Below, one piece after another: positions 25,187-33,516 of a stretch of 53,082 nt of DNA (its first letter is position 1; each line of letters opens with the position of its first letter). The notes beneath the pieces were generated by a model. That model was not told the origin of the DNA. It saw only the letters and a list, made by a program, of their open reading frames with translations, and did no database searches. Both the position numbers and the translations under genes were made by a program. This DNA is from an uncultured bacterium (lineage in GTDB: Bacteria > Oederibacteriota > PGYV01 > Palsa-1178). Where the stretch lies: assembly GCA_937889595.1 (NCBI GenBank), contig CALAOR010000065.1, positions 1 through 53,082 on the forward strand, written 5' to 3'.

Positions 25187-26502
25187 TTCTTTTTTCTCCT
25201 TTTTAAGGCCCATTTTTCTTTATTGACCTGCCTCGCGCGGGCGACTGAAAGCGCGTCCGCCGGCACGTCCCCGGTTATTACCGATCCGGCCGCGATTATT
25301 GCGCCGCGCCCGACCTTAACCGGCGCGACAAACTTGGTGTCGCTTCCCACAAAAACATTATCACCGATTATTGTCTTATGCTTCTTGAATCCGTCATAAT
25401 TGCATGTTATGGTCCCGGCGCCGATATTCACGTTCGAGCCGAGTTCCGCGTCGCCTATATAGCTCAAATGCGACACGAAAGTATTGTTTCCAAGCGTTGA
25501 TTTTTTTATTTCCACATAATTTCCGACCCTGCAGTTATCTCCGATAACCGTGCCTGGCCTTATGTGCGCGAAGGGCCCTATGTTACAGCCCTTGCCTATA
25601 CGGGATGATCCTCTTATGACGGTAAATGGTTGTATAACAGTATCGGCTCCGATACTTACATTTTCATCAATGAATACCGTATCAAAATCAACAATAGTTA
25701 TACCATTTTTCGCAAATCTTTCAAGAGTTTTTTTGTTCTTCATCTTTCCCGCTTCCATAAGCTGCACCCTGTCGTTTATTCCGGCCACTTCCGCATAGGC
25801 AACGGTTAAAGGCCTTATTTTTATTCCGTTTTCCGCCATAATGCCGGCGATATCGGTAAGATAGTACTCTTTTTTCAGAGGATTCATCTTTATCCGGGAT
25901 ATGTATTTTTTCAGATATTCCCTGTTAAATATATAAACCCCGCCGTTTATGTGGTCTATTTCCTGCTGTTCCGGGGTCGCATCTTTCTGTTCCACTATGC
26001 TTTCTATGAAGCCGTGCGCGTCCCTGACTATCCTGCCGTAACCAAAAGGATTGTCAACTTTTGAGGTCAGGATTATACCACCGGGCTTTTCAATTGTAAA
26101 CTCATTAATTGCATTTCTTATAGTATCAGGTTCTATAAGCGGCACATCCCCGCTGAGGATGAGAATTATCTCTTCGTACTTGATTTTCGCCTTAAGCGCC
26201 GTGGAAATTGCGTGGGCCGTACCTAACTGTTTTTTCTGTATGACTATTTTAATGCCGCCATTGGGATAAGTAATACGCGTAAATTCCCTGATTTCGGGAT
26301 AGTTGGCGCCGGATATCAAAACAATGTCTTTTACCCCGGCCTTTTGGCAGGCGTCAATAACATACCCAAGCATGGGTTTTCCCGCGACGTCGTGCAGGAC
26401 TTTGGATCTTTCCGATTTCATCCTCGTGCCCTTGCCGGCGGCCATTATAATGGCAGTTACATTATTGCGGACTGCGGATTTCGGATTGCGGACTTTTTCC
26501 AT
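25183..26502 (-). CDS. glmU: Bifunctional UDP-N-acetylglucosamine pyrophosphorylase / glucosamine-1-phosphate acetyltransferase
   Basis: 439 residues. Uridylyltransferase domain (about 15-240; [35 protein letters not shown]) and left-handed beta-helix acetyltransferase domain (about 260-435; [23 protein letters not shown]-type hexapeptides). It makes UDP-GlcNAc for peptidoglycan and lipid A. The first 14 residues ([14 protein letters not shown]) are not typical and are encoded by an iterated repeat at 26465-26494; no later start codon is available, so the repeat seems to supply the start. Confidence 0.94.
   Translation of the reverse strand: [439 protein letters not shown]
26465..26494. repeat. 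Short iterated repeat (TGCGGACT/TGCGGATT) inside the 5' end of glmU
   Basis: Three near-copies of a 9-10 bp word of the type TTGCGGACTGCGGATT run through codons 3-13 of glmU. It lies about 55 bp after the FmdB-gene stop, the same setting as other repeats in the window. Confidence 0.55.
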
Positions 26503-26549
26503 GTTTTATTTTTCCCGGGTTTTGATATTTGAAATTTCAATTCATTCAG

Positions 26550-26840
26550 CTATTTGCATTCCCCTGTTTTTGCTTTTTCGCAGCCCGCGCATGGCAATGC
26601 CGGTTTTTCCGCAGCTGGTTTTTCAGCCGATACCTTGCTGGCGTAATCCGACCCGGCCTTGCGCTTGTAATCTGTTTCGTAAAACCCGCCGCCCTTTAAG
26701 ATAAAGGCGGTATTATTCCCTATAAGGCGTTTTAACCCGGTCGTGCCGCATGTAGGGCAGACGGTCAAGGCATCCAGTTTTATGGAGTGTTCAATATCAA
26801 AACTCCCGCATTTAGAGCATTCGTAAGTGTAGCTGGGCAT
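26550..26840 (-). CDS. FmdB family zinc-ribbon protein
   Basis: 96 residues. MPSYTYECSKCGSFDIEHSIK...VCPTCGTTGLKRLIGNN is the FmdB/CxxC_CxxC ribbon (Cys8, Cys11, Cys28, Cys31), probably binding zinc. The Ala/Pro/Lys tail ends in a further CAGCEKAKTGEC cluster. The function of this small regulatory-like family is not settled. It lies 33 bp after a Cys-rich small gene and 47 bp before glmU. Confidence 0.85.
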   Translation of the reverse strand: MPSYTYECSKCGSFDIEHSIKLDALTVCPTCGTTGLKRLIGNNTAFILKGGGFYETDYKRKAGSDYASKVSAEKPAAEKPALPCAGCEKAKTGECK

Positions 26841-26873
26841 GGTATTTAGATCTCCTTTAATTCAAAATTAAAT

Positions 26874-27032
26874 CTATTTGTGTTCATAATCCTTGCACGA
26901 TTTTTTGTTCGGCCTCTCCGGGTGCGGGCAGTCGTTCGGGTGGTTATACCTGCACGTATCGCAGAGAAAACCATTGTCCAGCTTTATCATGAGCTTTAAT
27001 ATGTTGTTCTTAACCTGCGTCCAAAAATTCAT
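26874..27032 (-). CDS. 52-residue Cys/His-rich small protein
   Basis: Translates as a basic helix-like start (MNFWTQVKNNILKLMIKLDN) followed by GFLCDTCRYNHPNDCPHPERP and NKKSCKDYEHK. The CxxC...C...C spacing with adjacent His suggests a metal-binding knuckle. AAAGGATCAATC precedes the ATG, and the strongest promoter of the window stands right upstream, so it is very likely real. It heads the transcript with FmdB, glmU and prs. I do not recognise a family. Confidence 0.75.
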   Translation of the reverse strand: MNFWTQVKNNILKLMIKLDNGFLCDTCRYNHPNDCPHPERPNKKSCKDYEHK

Positions 27033-27059
27033 GATTGATCCTTTCACAAGGTTTGATTG

Positions 27060-27087
27060 ATTATAAAGGTTTTGGGGGATTTGTCAA
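27060..27087 (-). promoter_or_regulatory. Consensus sigma70 promoter of the small Cys protein-FmdB-glmU-prs unit
   Basis: TTGACA and TATAAT, both perfect, with a 16-nt spacer on the minus strand, 28 nt before the ATG at 27032. A tandem duplication of the 15-mer GCTGTGGAAAATACC (27088-27102, 27103-27117) abuts its upstream side. Confidence 0.8.
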
Positions 27088-27125
27088 GCTGTGGAAAATA
27101 CCGCTGTGGAAAATACCCGCCCCGA

Positions 27126-27222
27126 ATTTTGTAGAGAGGGGGCTTGCCCCCTCTCACTGCAGGATTTTGATTCTATGTTTAAAGCCAACTGGGAGAGGGG
27201 GCAAGCCCCCTCTCTACAAAAT
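27126..27222. mobile_element. MITE-like palindromic element (GTAGAGAGGGGG family, copy 2)
   Basis: Perfect 30-bp inverted arms (27126-27155 and 27193-27222; GTAGAGAGGGGGCTTGCC core) enclose 37 bp. It starts 72 bp after the arsC stop, at the end of the pst operon, and could end that transcript. Confidence 0.75.
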
Positions 27223-27294
27223 ACAATCATACCTATCATCAAGGCTTTTCCGACAGCATCCATAAATATTTATAAATGCAGGGTGACTTTGGTT

Positions 27295-27723
27295 TTAAAC
27301 TTCTGAGATTAATTTAATAACCTCTTCCTTTATCTCATCCCTGACCTTTGCTATTTGTTTCAGTTTTTCCTCGTGCGTCCCCATGAACTTTGCCGGGTCG
27401 CTGAAGAACCACTGCAGGCGTTTTGTCACGCCCAAAAATATGGGGCAGCGGTCCGCCGCCTCTTTTTCGCATACTGTTATGACGTAAGAGAACATCCTGC
27501 CCTGTTTATAGAATTCAAAGACGGATTTCGTTTTGTTGCCTGATATGTCTATTCCCGCTTCATTCATTGATTCCACAACGAATGGATTTAAAATGCCCGC
27601 GTCAATGCCCGCACTTTCCGCAATGAACCTGTCGCCGGCCAGGCGGTTCAAAAAAGCCTCGGCCATCTGGGAGCGGCCTGAGTTATGGATACATACGAAC
27701 AAGACCCTTATTTTATTTTCCAT
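27295..27723 (-). CDS. arsC: Arsenate reductase / low-molecular-weight phosphatase family protein
   Basis: 142 residues. P-loop C-x5-R (CIHNSGRS, Cys11-Arg17), the two further cysteines of thioredoxin-coupled ArsC ([10 protein letters not shown], Cys85 and Cys93) and the acid loop FFSDPAKF (Asp109). It reduces arsenate to arsenite in the cytoplasm. As last gene of the pst operon it may deal with arsenate brought in by the phosphate system. AAAGGAGAACTGCA precedes the ATG. A tyrosine-phosphatase role is less likely given the extra cysteines. Confidence 0.88.
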   Translation of the reverse strand: MENKIRVLFVCIHNSGRSQMAEAFLNRLAGDRFIAESAGIDAGILNPFVVESMNEAGIDISGNKTKSVFEFYKQGRMFSYVITVCEKEAADRCPIFLGVTKRLQWFFSDPAKFMGTHEEKLKQIAKVRDEIKEEVIKLISEV

Positions 27724-27750
27724 TGCAGTTCTCCTTTTCCCGGTCCAATG

Positions 27751-28410
27751 TTACTGCTCAAAATCATGCTTGATCGTTTTCGCGTCTACCATGTACACTA
27801 TGTCCTCGTCAATATTTGTGACGTGGTCCGCCATTCTTTCAATGTGTTTGGCTATCAGTATCAGTTCTATGCCTGTTTTTATGTTGTTGCTGTTTTCCAT
27901 CATGTATGTCAGGACTTCCCTGAATATCTGCACGTAAAGACCGTCCACGTCGGTATCACGCGTTAATATTTTTCTCGCAAGTTCCGTGTTATTGCTTATC
28001 AGCGCGTTTATAGAGTCTTTTAACATTGAGCGCACTATCTTAGCCATCTTTGGTATGTCTATCAAAGGCTTTAACTGGGGATACTTGATCAGTATCCTAG
28101 TTTTATGCGCTATATTGCCGGCAAGGTCTCCGATCCTTTCCAGGTCGCTGTTAATTTTCATGACCGATGTTATAAAACGCAGGTCTATGGCGATCGGCTG
28201 CCTTCTGGCCAGGAGTTCCAGGCATTGTTTTTCTATTTCTATTTCAAGCATATCTATCCGCTCATCGTCTTCTTCCACAGCCTCAGCCAGTTCATCTCTT
28301 CGCTCCACAAGTGCCTTTATAGAGCGTTCTATGGCTTCATCCACGAACGATGCCATCTTCAGGATATTCTTTTTTAAGCTGTTCAATTCTTCGTCAAATT
28401 GCCTGTTCAT
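27751..28410 (-). CDS. phoU: Phosphate signalling protein PhoU
   Basis: 219 residues, two repeats of the PhoU three-helix bundle with the metal-binding-type motifs (LEIEIEKQCLELLARRQPIAIDLRFI and HIERMADHVTNIDEDIVY). It links the Pst transporter to the PhoR kinase and limits phosphate uptake. It starts 28 bp after pstB and stands before arsC. AGGAGGGCAAACTAA precedes the ATG. Confidence 0.95.
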   Translation of the reverse strand: MNRQFDEELNSLKKNILKMASFVDEAIERSIKALVERRDELAEAVEEDDERIDMLEIEIEKQCLELLARRQPIAIDLRFITSVMKINSDLERIGDLAGNIAHKTRILIKYPQLKPLIDIPKMAKIVRSMLKDSINALISNNTELARKILTRDTDVDGLYVQIFREVLTYMMENSNNIKTGIELILIAKHIERMADHVTNIDEDIVYMVDAKTIKHDFEQ

Positions 28411-28438
28411 TTAGTTTGCCCTCCTTGGGTTGATTGCC

Positions 28439-29212
28439 TCACCCGAACCTTCCCGTTATATAGTCTTCCGTTATCTTTTTCCCCGGCTTTGTAAACATCT
28501 TGGATGTCAGGTCATATTCTACCAGTTCACCCAGCATAAAAAAAGCCGTCTTATCCGCGACCCTTGCCGCCTGCTGCATGTTATGGGTTACGATCACGAT
28601 TGTGTAGTCTTTTTTTAAAACCTGTATAAGTTCCTCTATCTTTGCGGTGGAGATCGGGTCCAGCGACGCTGTTGGTTCGTCCATAAGTATGACCTCTGGC
28701 TTTATTACCAGCGCGCGCGCTATGCACAGCCTCTGCTGCTGGCCGCCAGAGAGTTCAAACGCGCTTTTATCCAGGTCGTCTTTTACCTCTTCCCATACAC
28801 CGGCTTCCATAAGGCTCTTTTCGATCTTTTCCTGCAGGTCCTTATTATCCTTAAAAAGCCTGTTTACCCTGAGGCCGTATGCTATGTTTTCAAATATGGT
28901 CTTTGGAAATGGATTTGGTTTTTGAAATACCATCCCGACCTTCCTGCGCAGCTGCGTGACGTCTATGGATCTGTCATAAACGTCGCTGCCGTCTATCATC
29001 ATCTTCCCGTCGGTTTTGAAGTTCTCTATAAGGTCATTCATGCGGTTAATGGACCGCAAAAAAGTGGATTTTCCGCACCCCGAAGGCCCTATCATGGCCA
29101 TGATTTTATTCGCCGGTATATCAATGCTCACATTTTTCAAAGCATGCTTTTCGCCGTAAAAGGCGTTAAAATCCTTCACCGTTATCCTGTTAACTATAGT
29201 GTCATCGCTCAT
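28439..29212 (-). CDS. pstB: Phosphate ABC transporter ATPase
   Basis: 257 residues. Walker [28 protein letters not shown] (PstB-specific), signature LSGGQQQR, Walker [14 protein letters not shown], and the switch His in VTHNM. It drives PstCA. The start was set at the ATG behind AGGAGAATGAC; ten residues upstream are dropped. A palindromic element separates it from pstA. Confidence 0.96.
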   Translation of the reverse strand: MSDDTIVNRITVKDFNAFYGEKHALKNVSIDIPANKIMAMIGPSGCGKSTFLRSINRMNDLIENFKTDGKMMIDGSDVYDRSIDVTQLRRKVGMVFQKPNPFPKTIFENIAYGLRVNRLFKDNKDLQEKIEKSLMEAGVWEEVKDDLDKSAFELSGGQQQRLCIARALVIKPEVILMDEPTASLDPISTAKIEELIQVLKKDYTIVIVTHNMQQAARVADKTAFFMLGELVEYDLTSKMFTKPGKKITEDYITGRFG

Positions 29213-29234
29213 GTCATTCTCCTGTTTTTTAAGG

Positions 29235-29359
29235 CAATTCAAAATTTACAATTAAAAATTAAAAATTATGGTCTATGCTCGTCATTTCATTCCTCGCATT
29301 ATTATAATAAGTGCGAAGCACACATTAATTTTTAATTTTAACTTTTTAATTTTTAATTG
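29235..29359. repeat. AT-rich palindromic repeat (copy 2), between pstA and pstB
   Basis: Same structure and centre (GTCTATGCTCGTC...GCACA) as the element at 19063-19178, with arms made of AATTAAAAATT words. It lies 13 bp after the pstA stop and 22 bp before pstB, so it could act as a processing or attenuation hairpin within the pst message. Confidence 0.75.
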
Positions 29360-29372
29360 CTTCACCCTTGCT

Positions 29373-30257
29373 TCACCATTTCCTCGCCCTTCTTGCCTTT
29401 ATCCTGATAAATATCGCCACGCTGTTTATGGCCAAAACCAGCAGCAGCAGCACAAGCGCCGTGCCGTACGCTATTTCCGTCTGCCCTTTTTTCGACCCTT
29501 CGGTCATAAGCGCGTATATATGATAAGGAAGCGCCATTACTTTTGAAAACAGCGAGTTCGGCAGCCTTGCCGTGTAAAAAGTCGCGGCTGTCATGAGTAT
29601 GGGCGCGGTCTCGCCCGCTGCCCTGCCCACGCTTAGTATTATACCCGTTATAATTCCCGATATTGCATTCGGCAGTGTTATTTTGTACATGGTTTCCCAT
29701 CTTGTCGCGCCAAGCGCCAAAGACGCTTCCTTAAAAGCTTTTGGAACCGTAAGCAAAGCTTCTTCTGAAGCGCCTATAATCGTCGGAAGAATAAGTATAC
29801 CCAGGACAAGCGCGCCTGACAAAAGCGATACCCCAAACTGCATAAATTTCACGAAAAACATCAGTCCAAAAAGCCCGAACACTATTGACGGAACACCCGC
29901 CAGAGAATTGATCCCTATCCTGACAATCCTTACGAATTTTTGGTTTATGGCATACTCGGTCAGCCATACCGCCGTCAATACGCCTGTGGGCAGGGCAAAT
30001 ATCAGCGCCCCGACAGATAATAAAAAAGTCCCGAGTATTGCCGGGAATATGCCGCCTTTGACCATACCGTCGCGCGGAGCCTGTGTTAAAAACTCAAAAT
30101 TAACAACCCGAAAACCTTTCATGGTTATGTAAAACAACAGGATGCAAAGGGATATAACAACTATCAGTATGCATATCCTTAACGCCATAAAACCCATTTC
30201 CTGCGCAACTGTCCTGTCATCCCTGTTCTTTAAGGCTTTGATAAGCAGATCAAACAT
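29373..30257 (-). CDS. pstA: Phosphate ABC transporter permease PstA
   Basis: 294 residues with about six membrane helices and the permease EAA-type loop (EEALLTVPKAFKEASLALGATRWETMYKITLPNAISGIITG). It pairs with PstC in the inner membrane. It overlaps the pstC end by 8 bp. Confidence 0.95.
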   Translation of the reverse strand: MFDLLIKALKNRDDRTVAQEMGFMALRICILIVVISLCILLFYITMKGFRVVNFEFLTQAPRDGMVKGGIFPAILGTFLLSVGALIFALPTGVLTAVWLTEYAINQKFVRIVRIGINSLAGVPSIVFGLFGLMFFVKFMQFGVSLLSGALVLGILILPTIIGASEEALLTVPKAFKEASLALGATRWETMYKITLPNAISGIITGIILSVGRAAGETAPILMTAATFYTARLPNSLFSKVMALPYHIYALMTEGSKKGQTEIAYGTALVLLLLVLAINSVAIFIRIKARRARKW

Positions 30258-31128
30258 TTCTTTTCCCTTTCTGGAACTGGTCGGCGATCAGGTTAAAAAT
30301 TATATTTATTACAAATAATACCAGCCCCATAGCAAAAAGCGCGTGGTAGTGCGGGCTGCCCACAACCGCCTCGCCCATCTCGCCCGCAATTGCTGCTGTC
30401 ATGGGCCTCATGGGCACAAAAAGGCCCGTCGGTATTTTTATCGCCCCTCCGGCCACCATTAAAACAGTCATGGTTTCGCCGAGGGCCCTGCTGACGCCGA
30501 GTATTATTGACGTAAATATACCTGTCTTTGCCGCGGGCAATACGGCATTTATTATCGTTTCCCACCTGTTGGCGCCGAGCGCGTATGAAGCATTTCTCAG
30601 ATCCTTTGATATGGCTGAAATCGCGTCCTCTGAAATACTGGCGACTGTTGGAATGGCCATAAGCCCGAGTATAATTGCGGCCGTAAACCCGCACAGACCC
30701 GTATCCAGGTGGAATGCTTTCTGGACTATAGGTGCCACAAAAACTATGCCAAAAAAACCGAAAACTACGGAAGGGATCCCCGCCAAAATCTCCATGACAG
30801 GTTTTATAACTTCCTTTACTTTAGGCGAAGCGATTTCAGCCGTATACAAGGCGCTTCCAAGCCCGAGCGGCAGGGCAAACAGTATGGCCCCAAAAGTCAC
30901 ATAAAAGGACGCGACCATAAGCGACCATATCCCGAGGGACGGGGTTTCCGCTGTTGGTATCCATTCGGAACCAAACAGGAAGCCCTGTAAACTTACTGAT
31001 TTAAAAACAGGCAAAGATGTAAAAACGAGGGTAAACGCTATCCCTAGCAAGAACAACATGGATACAGAAGCTATTATGGGAAGCATTCGCTCTATAAGGT
31101 TTTTCCTCATTCCAGTGTGCGTTGGCAT
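30250..31128 (-). CDS. pstC: Phosphate ABC transporter permease PstC
   Basis: 292 residues with six membrane helices, GSALYTAEIASPKVKEVIKPVMEILAGIPSVVFGFFG, and the EAA loop EDAISAISKDLRNASYALGANRWETIINAVLPAAKTGIFTS. First gene of the pstCAB-phoU-arsC unit; a Pho-box promoter stands upstream. Confidence 0.95.
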   Translation of the reverse strand: MPTHTGMRKNLIERMLPIIASVSMLFLLGIAFTLVFTSLPVFKSVSLQGFLFGSEWIPTAETPSLGIWSLMVASFYVTFGAILFALPLGLGSALYTAEIASPKVKEVIKPVMEILAGIPSVVFGFFGIVFVAPIVQKAFHLDTGLCGFTAAIILGLMAIPTVASISEDAISAISKDLRNASYALGANRWETIINAVLPAAKTGIFTSIILGVSRALGETMTVLMVAGGAIKIPTGLFVPMRPMTAAIAGEMGEAVVGSPHYHALFAMGLVLFVINIIFNLIADQFQKGKRNV

Positions 31129-31166
31129 TTGTTTACCTCATTTTACTTTATCTTTCTTCCTTATTA

Positions 31167-31221
31167 AGGATACAAAGCCGCGGTTAATGCTTGGTTTGTT
31201 AATTGTTAAGATTGTGTTAAT
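31167..31221 (-). promoter_or_regulatory. Pho box and promoter of pstC
   Basis: On the minus strand, four repeats of the CTTAAC type lie at a strict 11-bp period (hexamers beginning at 31216, 31205, 31194 and 31183; the third is weak). The last ends exactly 10 nt upstream of TATCCT (31167-31172). The same geometry is found before the porin and phoB genes. Confidence 0.75.
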
Positions 31222-31338
31222 TATATTATCACTTCAAAATTTACCGGCTGATAAAATCAAATAACAAGTATTCGGCCTCTGCAAGATGCCGTTTCTACTC
31301 TCTACTATCTCCTCTCTGAATATTTTGAATTTTAACAG

Positions 31339-31367
31339 CCAAAGGCCCGCATGAAGCGGGCCTTTGG
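31339..31367 (-). terminator. Terminator after pstS
   Basis: A perfect 12-bp stem CCAAAGGCCCGC/GCGGGCCTTTGG with a 5-nt loop, 37 bp after the pstS stop. No strong T-run follows, so it may also be a processing hairpin that sets the high pstS level apart from pstCAB. Confidence 0.7.
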
Positions 31368-31403
31368 CATAAGTGCAAAACAAAACAAGTCCTTTGGAGG
31401 GGA

Positions 31404-32246
31404 CTACTTTATTGCGACAAAACCTGTTTCTTTCACTGTTTTCTGTCCGTCAGCGCTTACGATGAAATCTATCAGGTCCTTTGCCAGTCCCTGCGGTTCT
31501 CCGTTGGTGTACATGAAAAGCGGCCTTGCGAGCTTGTACGTGCCGTTTAAAACCGTGGCGTCAGACGGCACAACCCCCGCTACTTTTAAGGCTTTGCTGT
31601 CGGATGAAAGATAACCCAAACCCACATAACCTATGGCGCCCGGTGTCTTTGCCACAGTCCCGGCTATTTCCTTGTTTGACGCCATCATAAGGGAATCTGT
31701 CCTTAGCTTGGCGCCCTTTAACACTAGTTCGTTAAAAACTTCAAAAGTACCGGAAGCGCTGTCGCGCGAAACGACGACTATTGCGTCGCCTGTCCCGCCT
31801 ATCTGGCTCCATTTTGTTATCTCGCCCGAGTATATGCTTTTTAGCTGTTCAAGGGACAGTTCCATTACCTTATTTCCGTTATTTACAATTACAGCTATAC
31901 CGTCGTTCGCTATTATGGTTCCTACGGGATTTACGCCTTTTGTTTTGGCAAGGACGATCTCCTTTGCCTTGATCGGCCTGGATGAGTTTGCTATGTCAGC
32001 CGATCCGTCTATCAAAGCCGCGATACCTACTCCCGAGCCTCCGCCTGATACGGTAACATCGGCTTCCTTATTCAATTTCATGAAAGCCTCTGCCTCTGCC
32101 TGGGCAATCGGAAGGACTGTTGTGGACCCCTGGGTTGACAGCTTATTCGCTGCTTTCTGCGCCCACGGGAAGTTCCATGCAAACGCCGGGGCCGCAAGCA
32201 TCAAAACCACTGCTGCCGCTCCGATGAACTTATTGATGTTTTTCAT
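31404..32246 (-). CDS. pstS: Phosphate-binding protein PstS
   Basis: 280 residues: signal peptide (about 1-23), then STQGSTTVLPIAQAEAEAFM, VSGGGSGVGIAALIDGSADIANSSRPIKAKE and VSRDSASGTFEVF, which are the phosphate-binding loops of PstS. No lipobox, so it is a soluble periplasmic protein. It follows the porin gene by 53 bp, giving an outer-membrane-to-periplasm relay. Confidence 0.94.
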   Translation of the reverse strand: MKNINKFIGAAAVVLMLAAPAFAWNFPWAQKAANKLSTQGSTTVLPIAQAEAEAFMKLNKEADVTVSGGGSGVGIAALIDGSADIANSSRPIKAKEIVLAKTKGVNPVGTIIANDGIAVIVNNGNKVMELSLEQLKSIYSGEITKWSQIGGTGDAIVVVSRDSASGTFEVFNELVLKGAKLRTDSLMMASNKEIAGTVAKTPGAIGYVGLGYLSSDSKALKVAGVVPSDATVLNGTYKLARPLFMYTNGEPQGLAKDLIDFIVSADGQKTVKETGFVAIK

Positions 32247-32299
32247 TTTGTTCTCCTTTTTTTTATTTTTAAAATTGACGTCTATTTTCTGTTACAGGC

Positions 32300-33388
32300 T
32301 TACCAAGACCATACCAGCTGCGTCAGCAGCTGGTTGTTATTTGTCTTGTTGTTGTCTGCCGCGCCGTGTAACGTGTGCACGTTCTTGTCGAGCTGATAAT
32401 TGATCTGAAGCAGGGTGACGCCGGTAAGTTTCAGGTTCACTCCCGCAATGAACGTGTTGACCTCGTCATTTATCACGCGCGTATCCGGGTTGTACGTGTC
32501 GGCCCTTAAGTGCACTGATACAACATCTGACAGCTTTACCCCAAGGTAACCCGATACGCCTACAGCAACCCCGGATCTGCTTCCTGCGGCGTAGTTCTTT
32601 GAAATATTGTCGGTTAAATATTCGACAAATCCTTCGATCGGCCCGGTTGCGCCCCCCAAAACTATTGCGGTCGCATTGTATGCCGCTTCAGACGAGGCGA
32701 TGTTGTTGGTTGATTTATGGAGAAAAGAACCCCTTACGTATATGCCTGCTATGGGTGTAAAAAGCAAACTTCCTACGTAGGCCTTTTCCGTTATGTTCTG
32801 GGCCGCGTCAAATGCGGTTGTTTTATATCCGGTCCCGTTGTAAACACCCAGCTCGTACGCGCCGTATCCTGCCGGGATCTTTCCGATAAGCGCTATTCCC
32901 TGGTCCGCGCTGCTTACCACCCCGTTTTTATCTTCCATTGCCTTTTCAATCACAGGATACTGCCATGTGTCGACCGCTCCGAAATAAACGCCCTGCTGTC
33001 CGACCCTGAGCACGGTGTCAATGTCGGAAAGGAACGGTATTTTCTTAAAATCCACGCTGCCATTTTTAACCCACGAAGCCCAGTCGATCGCTCCGGCAAC
33101 GCCGGTTGTTGTTACTCCCTGTCCGCCGTTTGAGTTGTTAATGTCAATGGTCAGGTTTCCCTCATAGCCGGCCGCTTCGTCAGCCACCTTAAACCTCAGG
33201 TAAGTCCTGGGTATGGAAAACGTGTTGTTGCTTTTTGCCGGCACAGCGCCATATGACCCGCCGTAAACCTGATAATCATACCTGAGCCACTGATAACCGT
33301 AAAACGTCGATACAGGTTCAGCAAAAACAACAGCGAAGAACGAGAACATAAATACCAAAACCAATCCCGAGCCTATTGCCTTTTTCAT
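32300..33388 (-). CDS. Outer-membrane porin, probably phosphate-starvation induced
   Basis: 362 residues: signal peptide (about 1-23, ending VFAEP), then a beta-barrel with alternating pattern (TFYGYQWLRYDYQVYGG, RTYLRFKVADEAAGYEGNLTIDINNS, RVGQQGVYFGAVDTWQYPVIEKAM) and a C-terminal aromatic residue (LVWSW), the Bam recognition type. The pattern resembles the phosphate-selective porin O/P kind in layout, but selectivity is inferred from the Pho box and from pstS just downstream. Confidence 0.82.
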   Translation of the reverse strand: MKKAIGSGLVLVFMFSFFAVVFAEPVSTFYGYQWLRYDYQVYGGSYGAVPAKSNNTFSIPRTYLRFKVADEAAGYEGNLTIDINNSNGGQGVTTTGVAGAIDWASWVKNGSVDFKKIPFLSDIDTVLRVGQQGVYFGAVDTWQYPVIEKAMEDKNGVVSSADQGIALIGKIPAGYGAYELGVYNGTGYKTTAFDAAQNITEKAYVGSLLFTPIAGIYVRGSFLHKSTNNIASSEAAYNATAIVLGGATGPIEGFVEYLTDNISKNYAAGSRSGVAVGVSGYLGVKLSDVVSVHLRADTYNPDTRVINDEVNTFIAGVNLKLTGVTLLQINYQLDKNVHTLHGAADNNKTNNNQLLTQLVWSW

Positions 33389-33423
33389 CTCTTCCTCCTT
33401 GGATTTTTTTTCTTTCAGACAGA

Positions 33424-33478
33424 AGTATAGAAAATCTCCGTTAAGTAAGTATGTTTAATTTGTTAAGATACAATTAAG
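33424..33478 (-). promoter_or_regulatory. Pho box and promoter of the porin-pstS unit
   Basis: Minus-strand CTTAAT/CTTAAC repeats begin at forward positions 33473, 33462, (33451, weak) and 33440, an exact 11-bp period; the last ends 10 nt upstream of a TATACT -10 (33424-33429). The box stands in for the -35. Confidence 0.8.
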
Positions 33479-33516
33479 TTTTCGTACGAAATTTTTATTA
33501 AAATAGTTTTTGCGTC

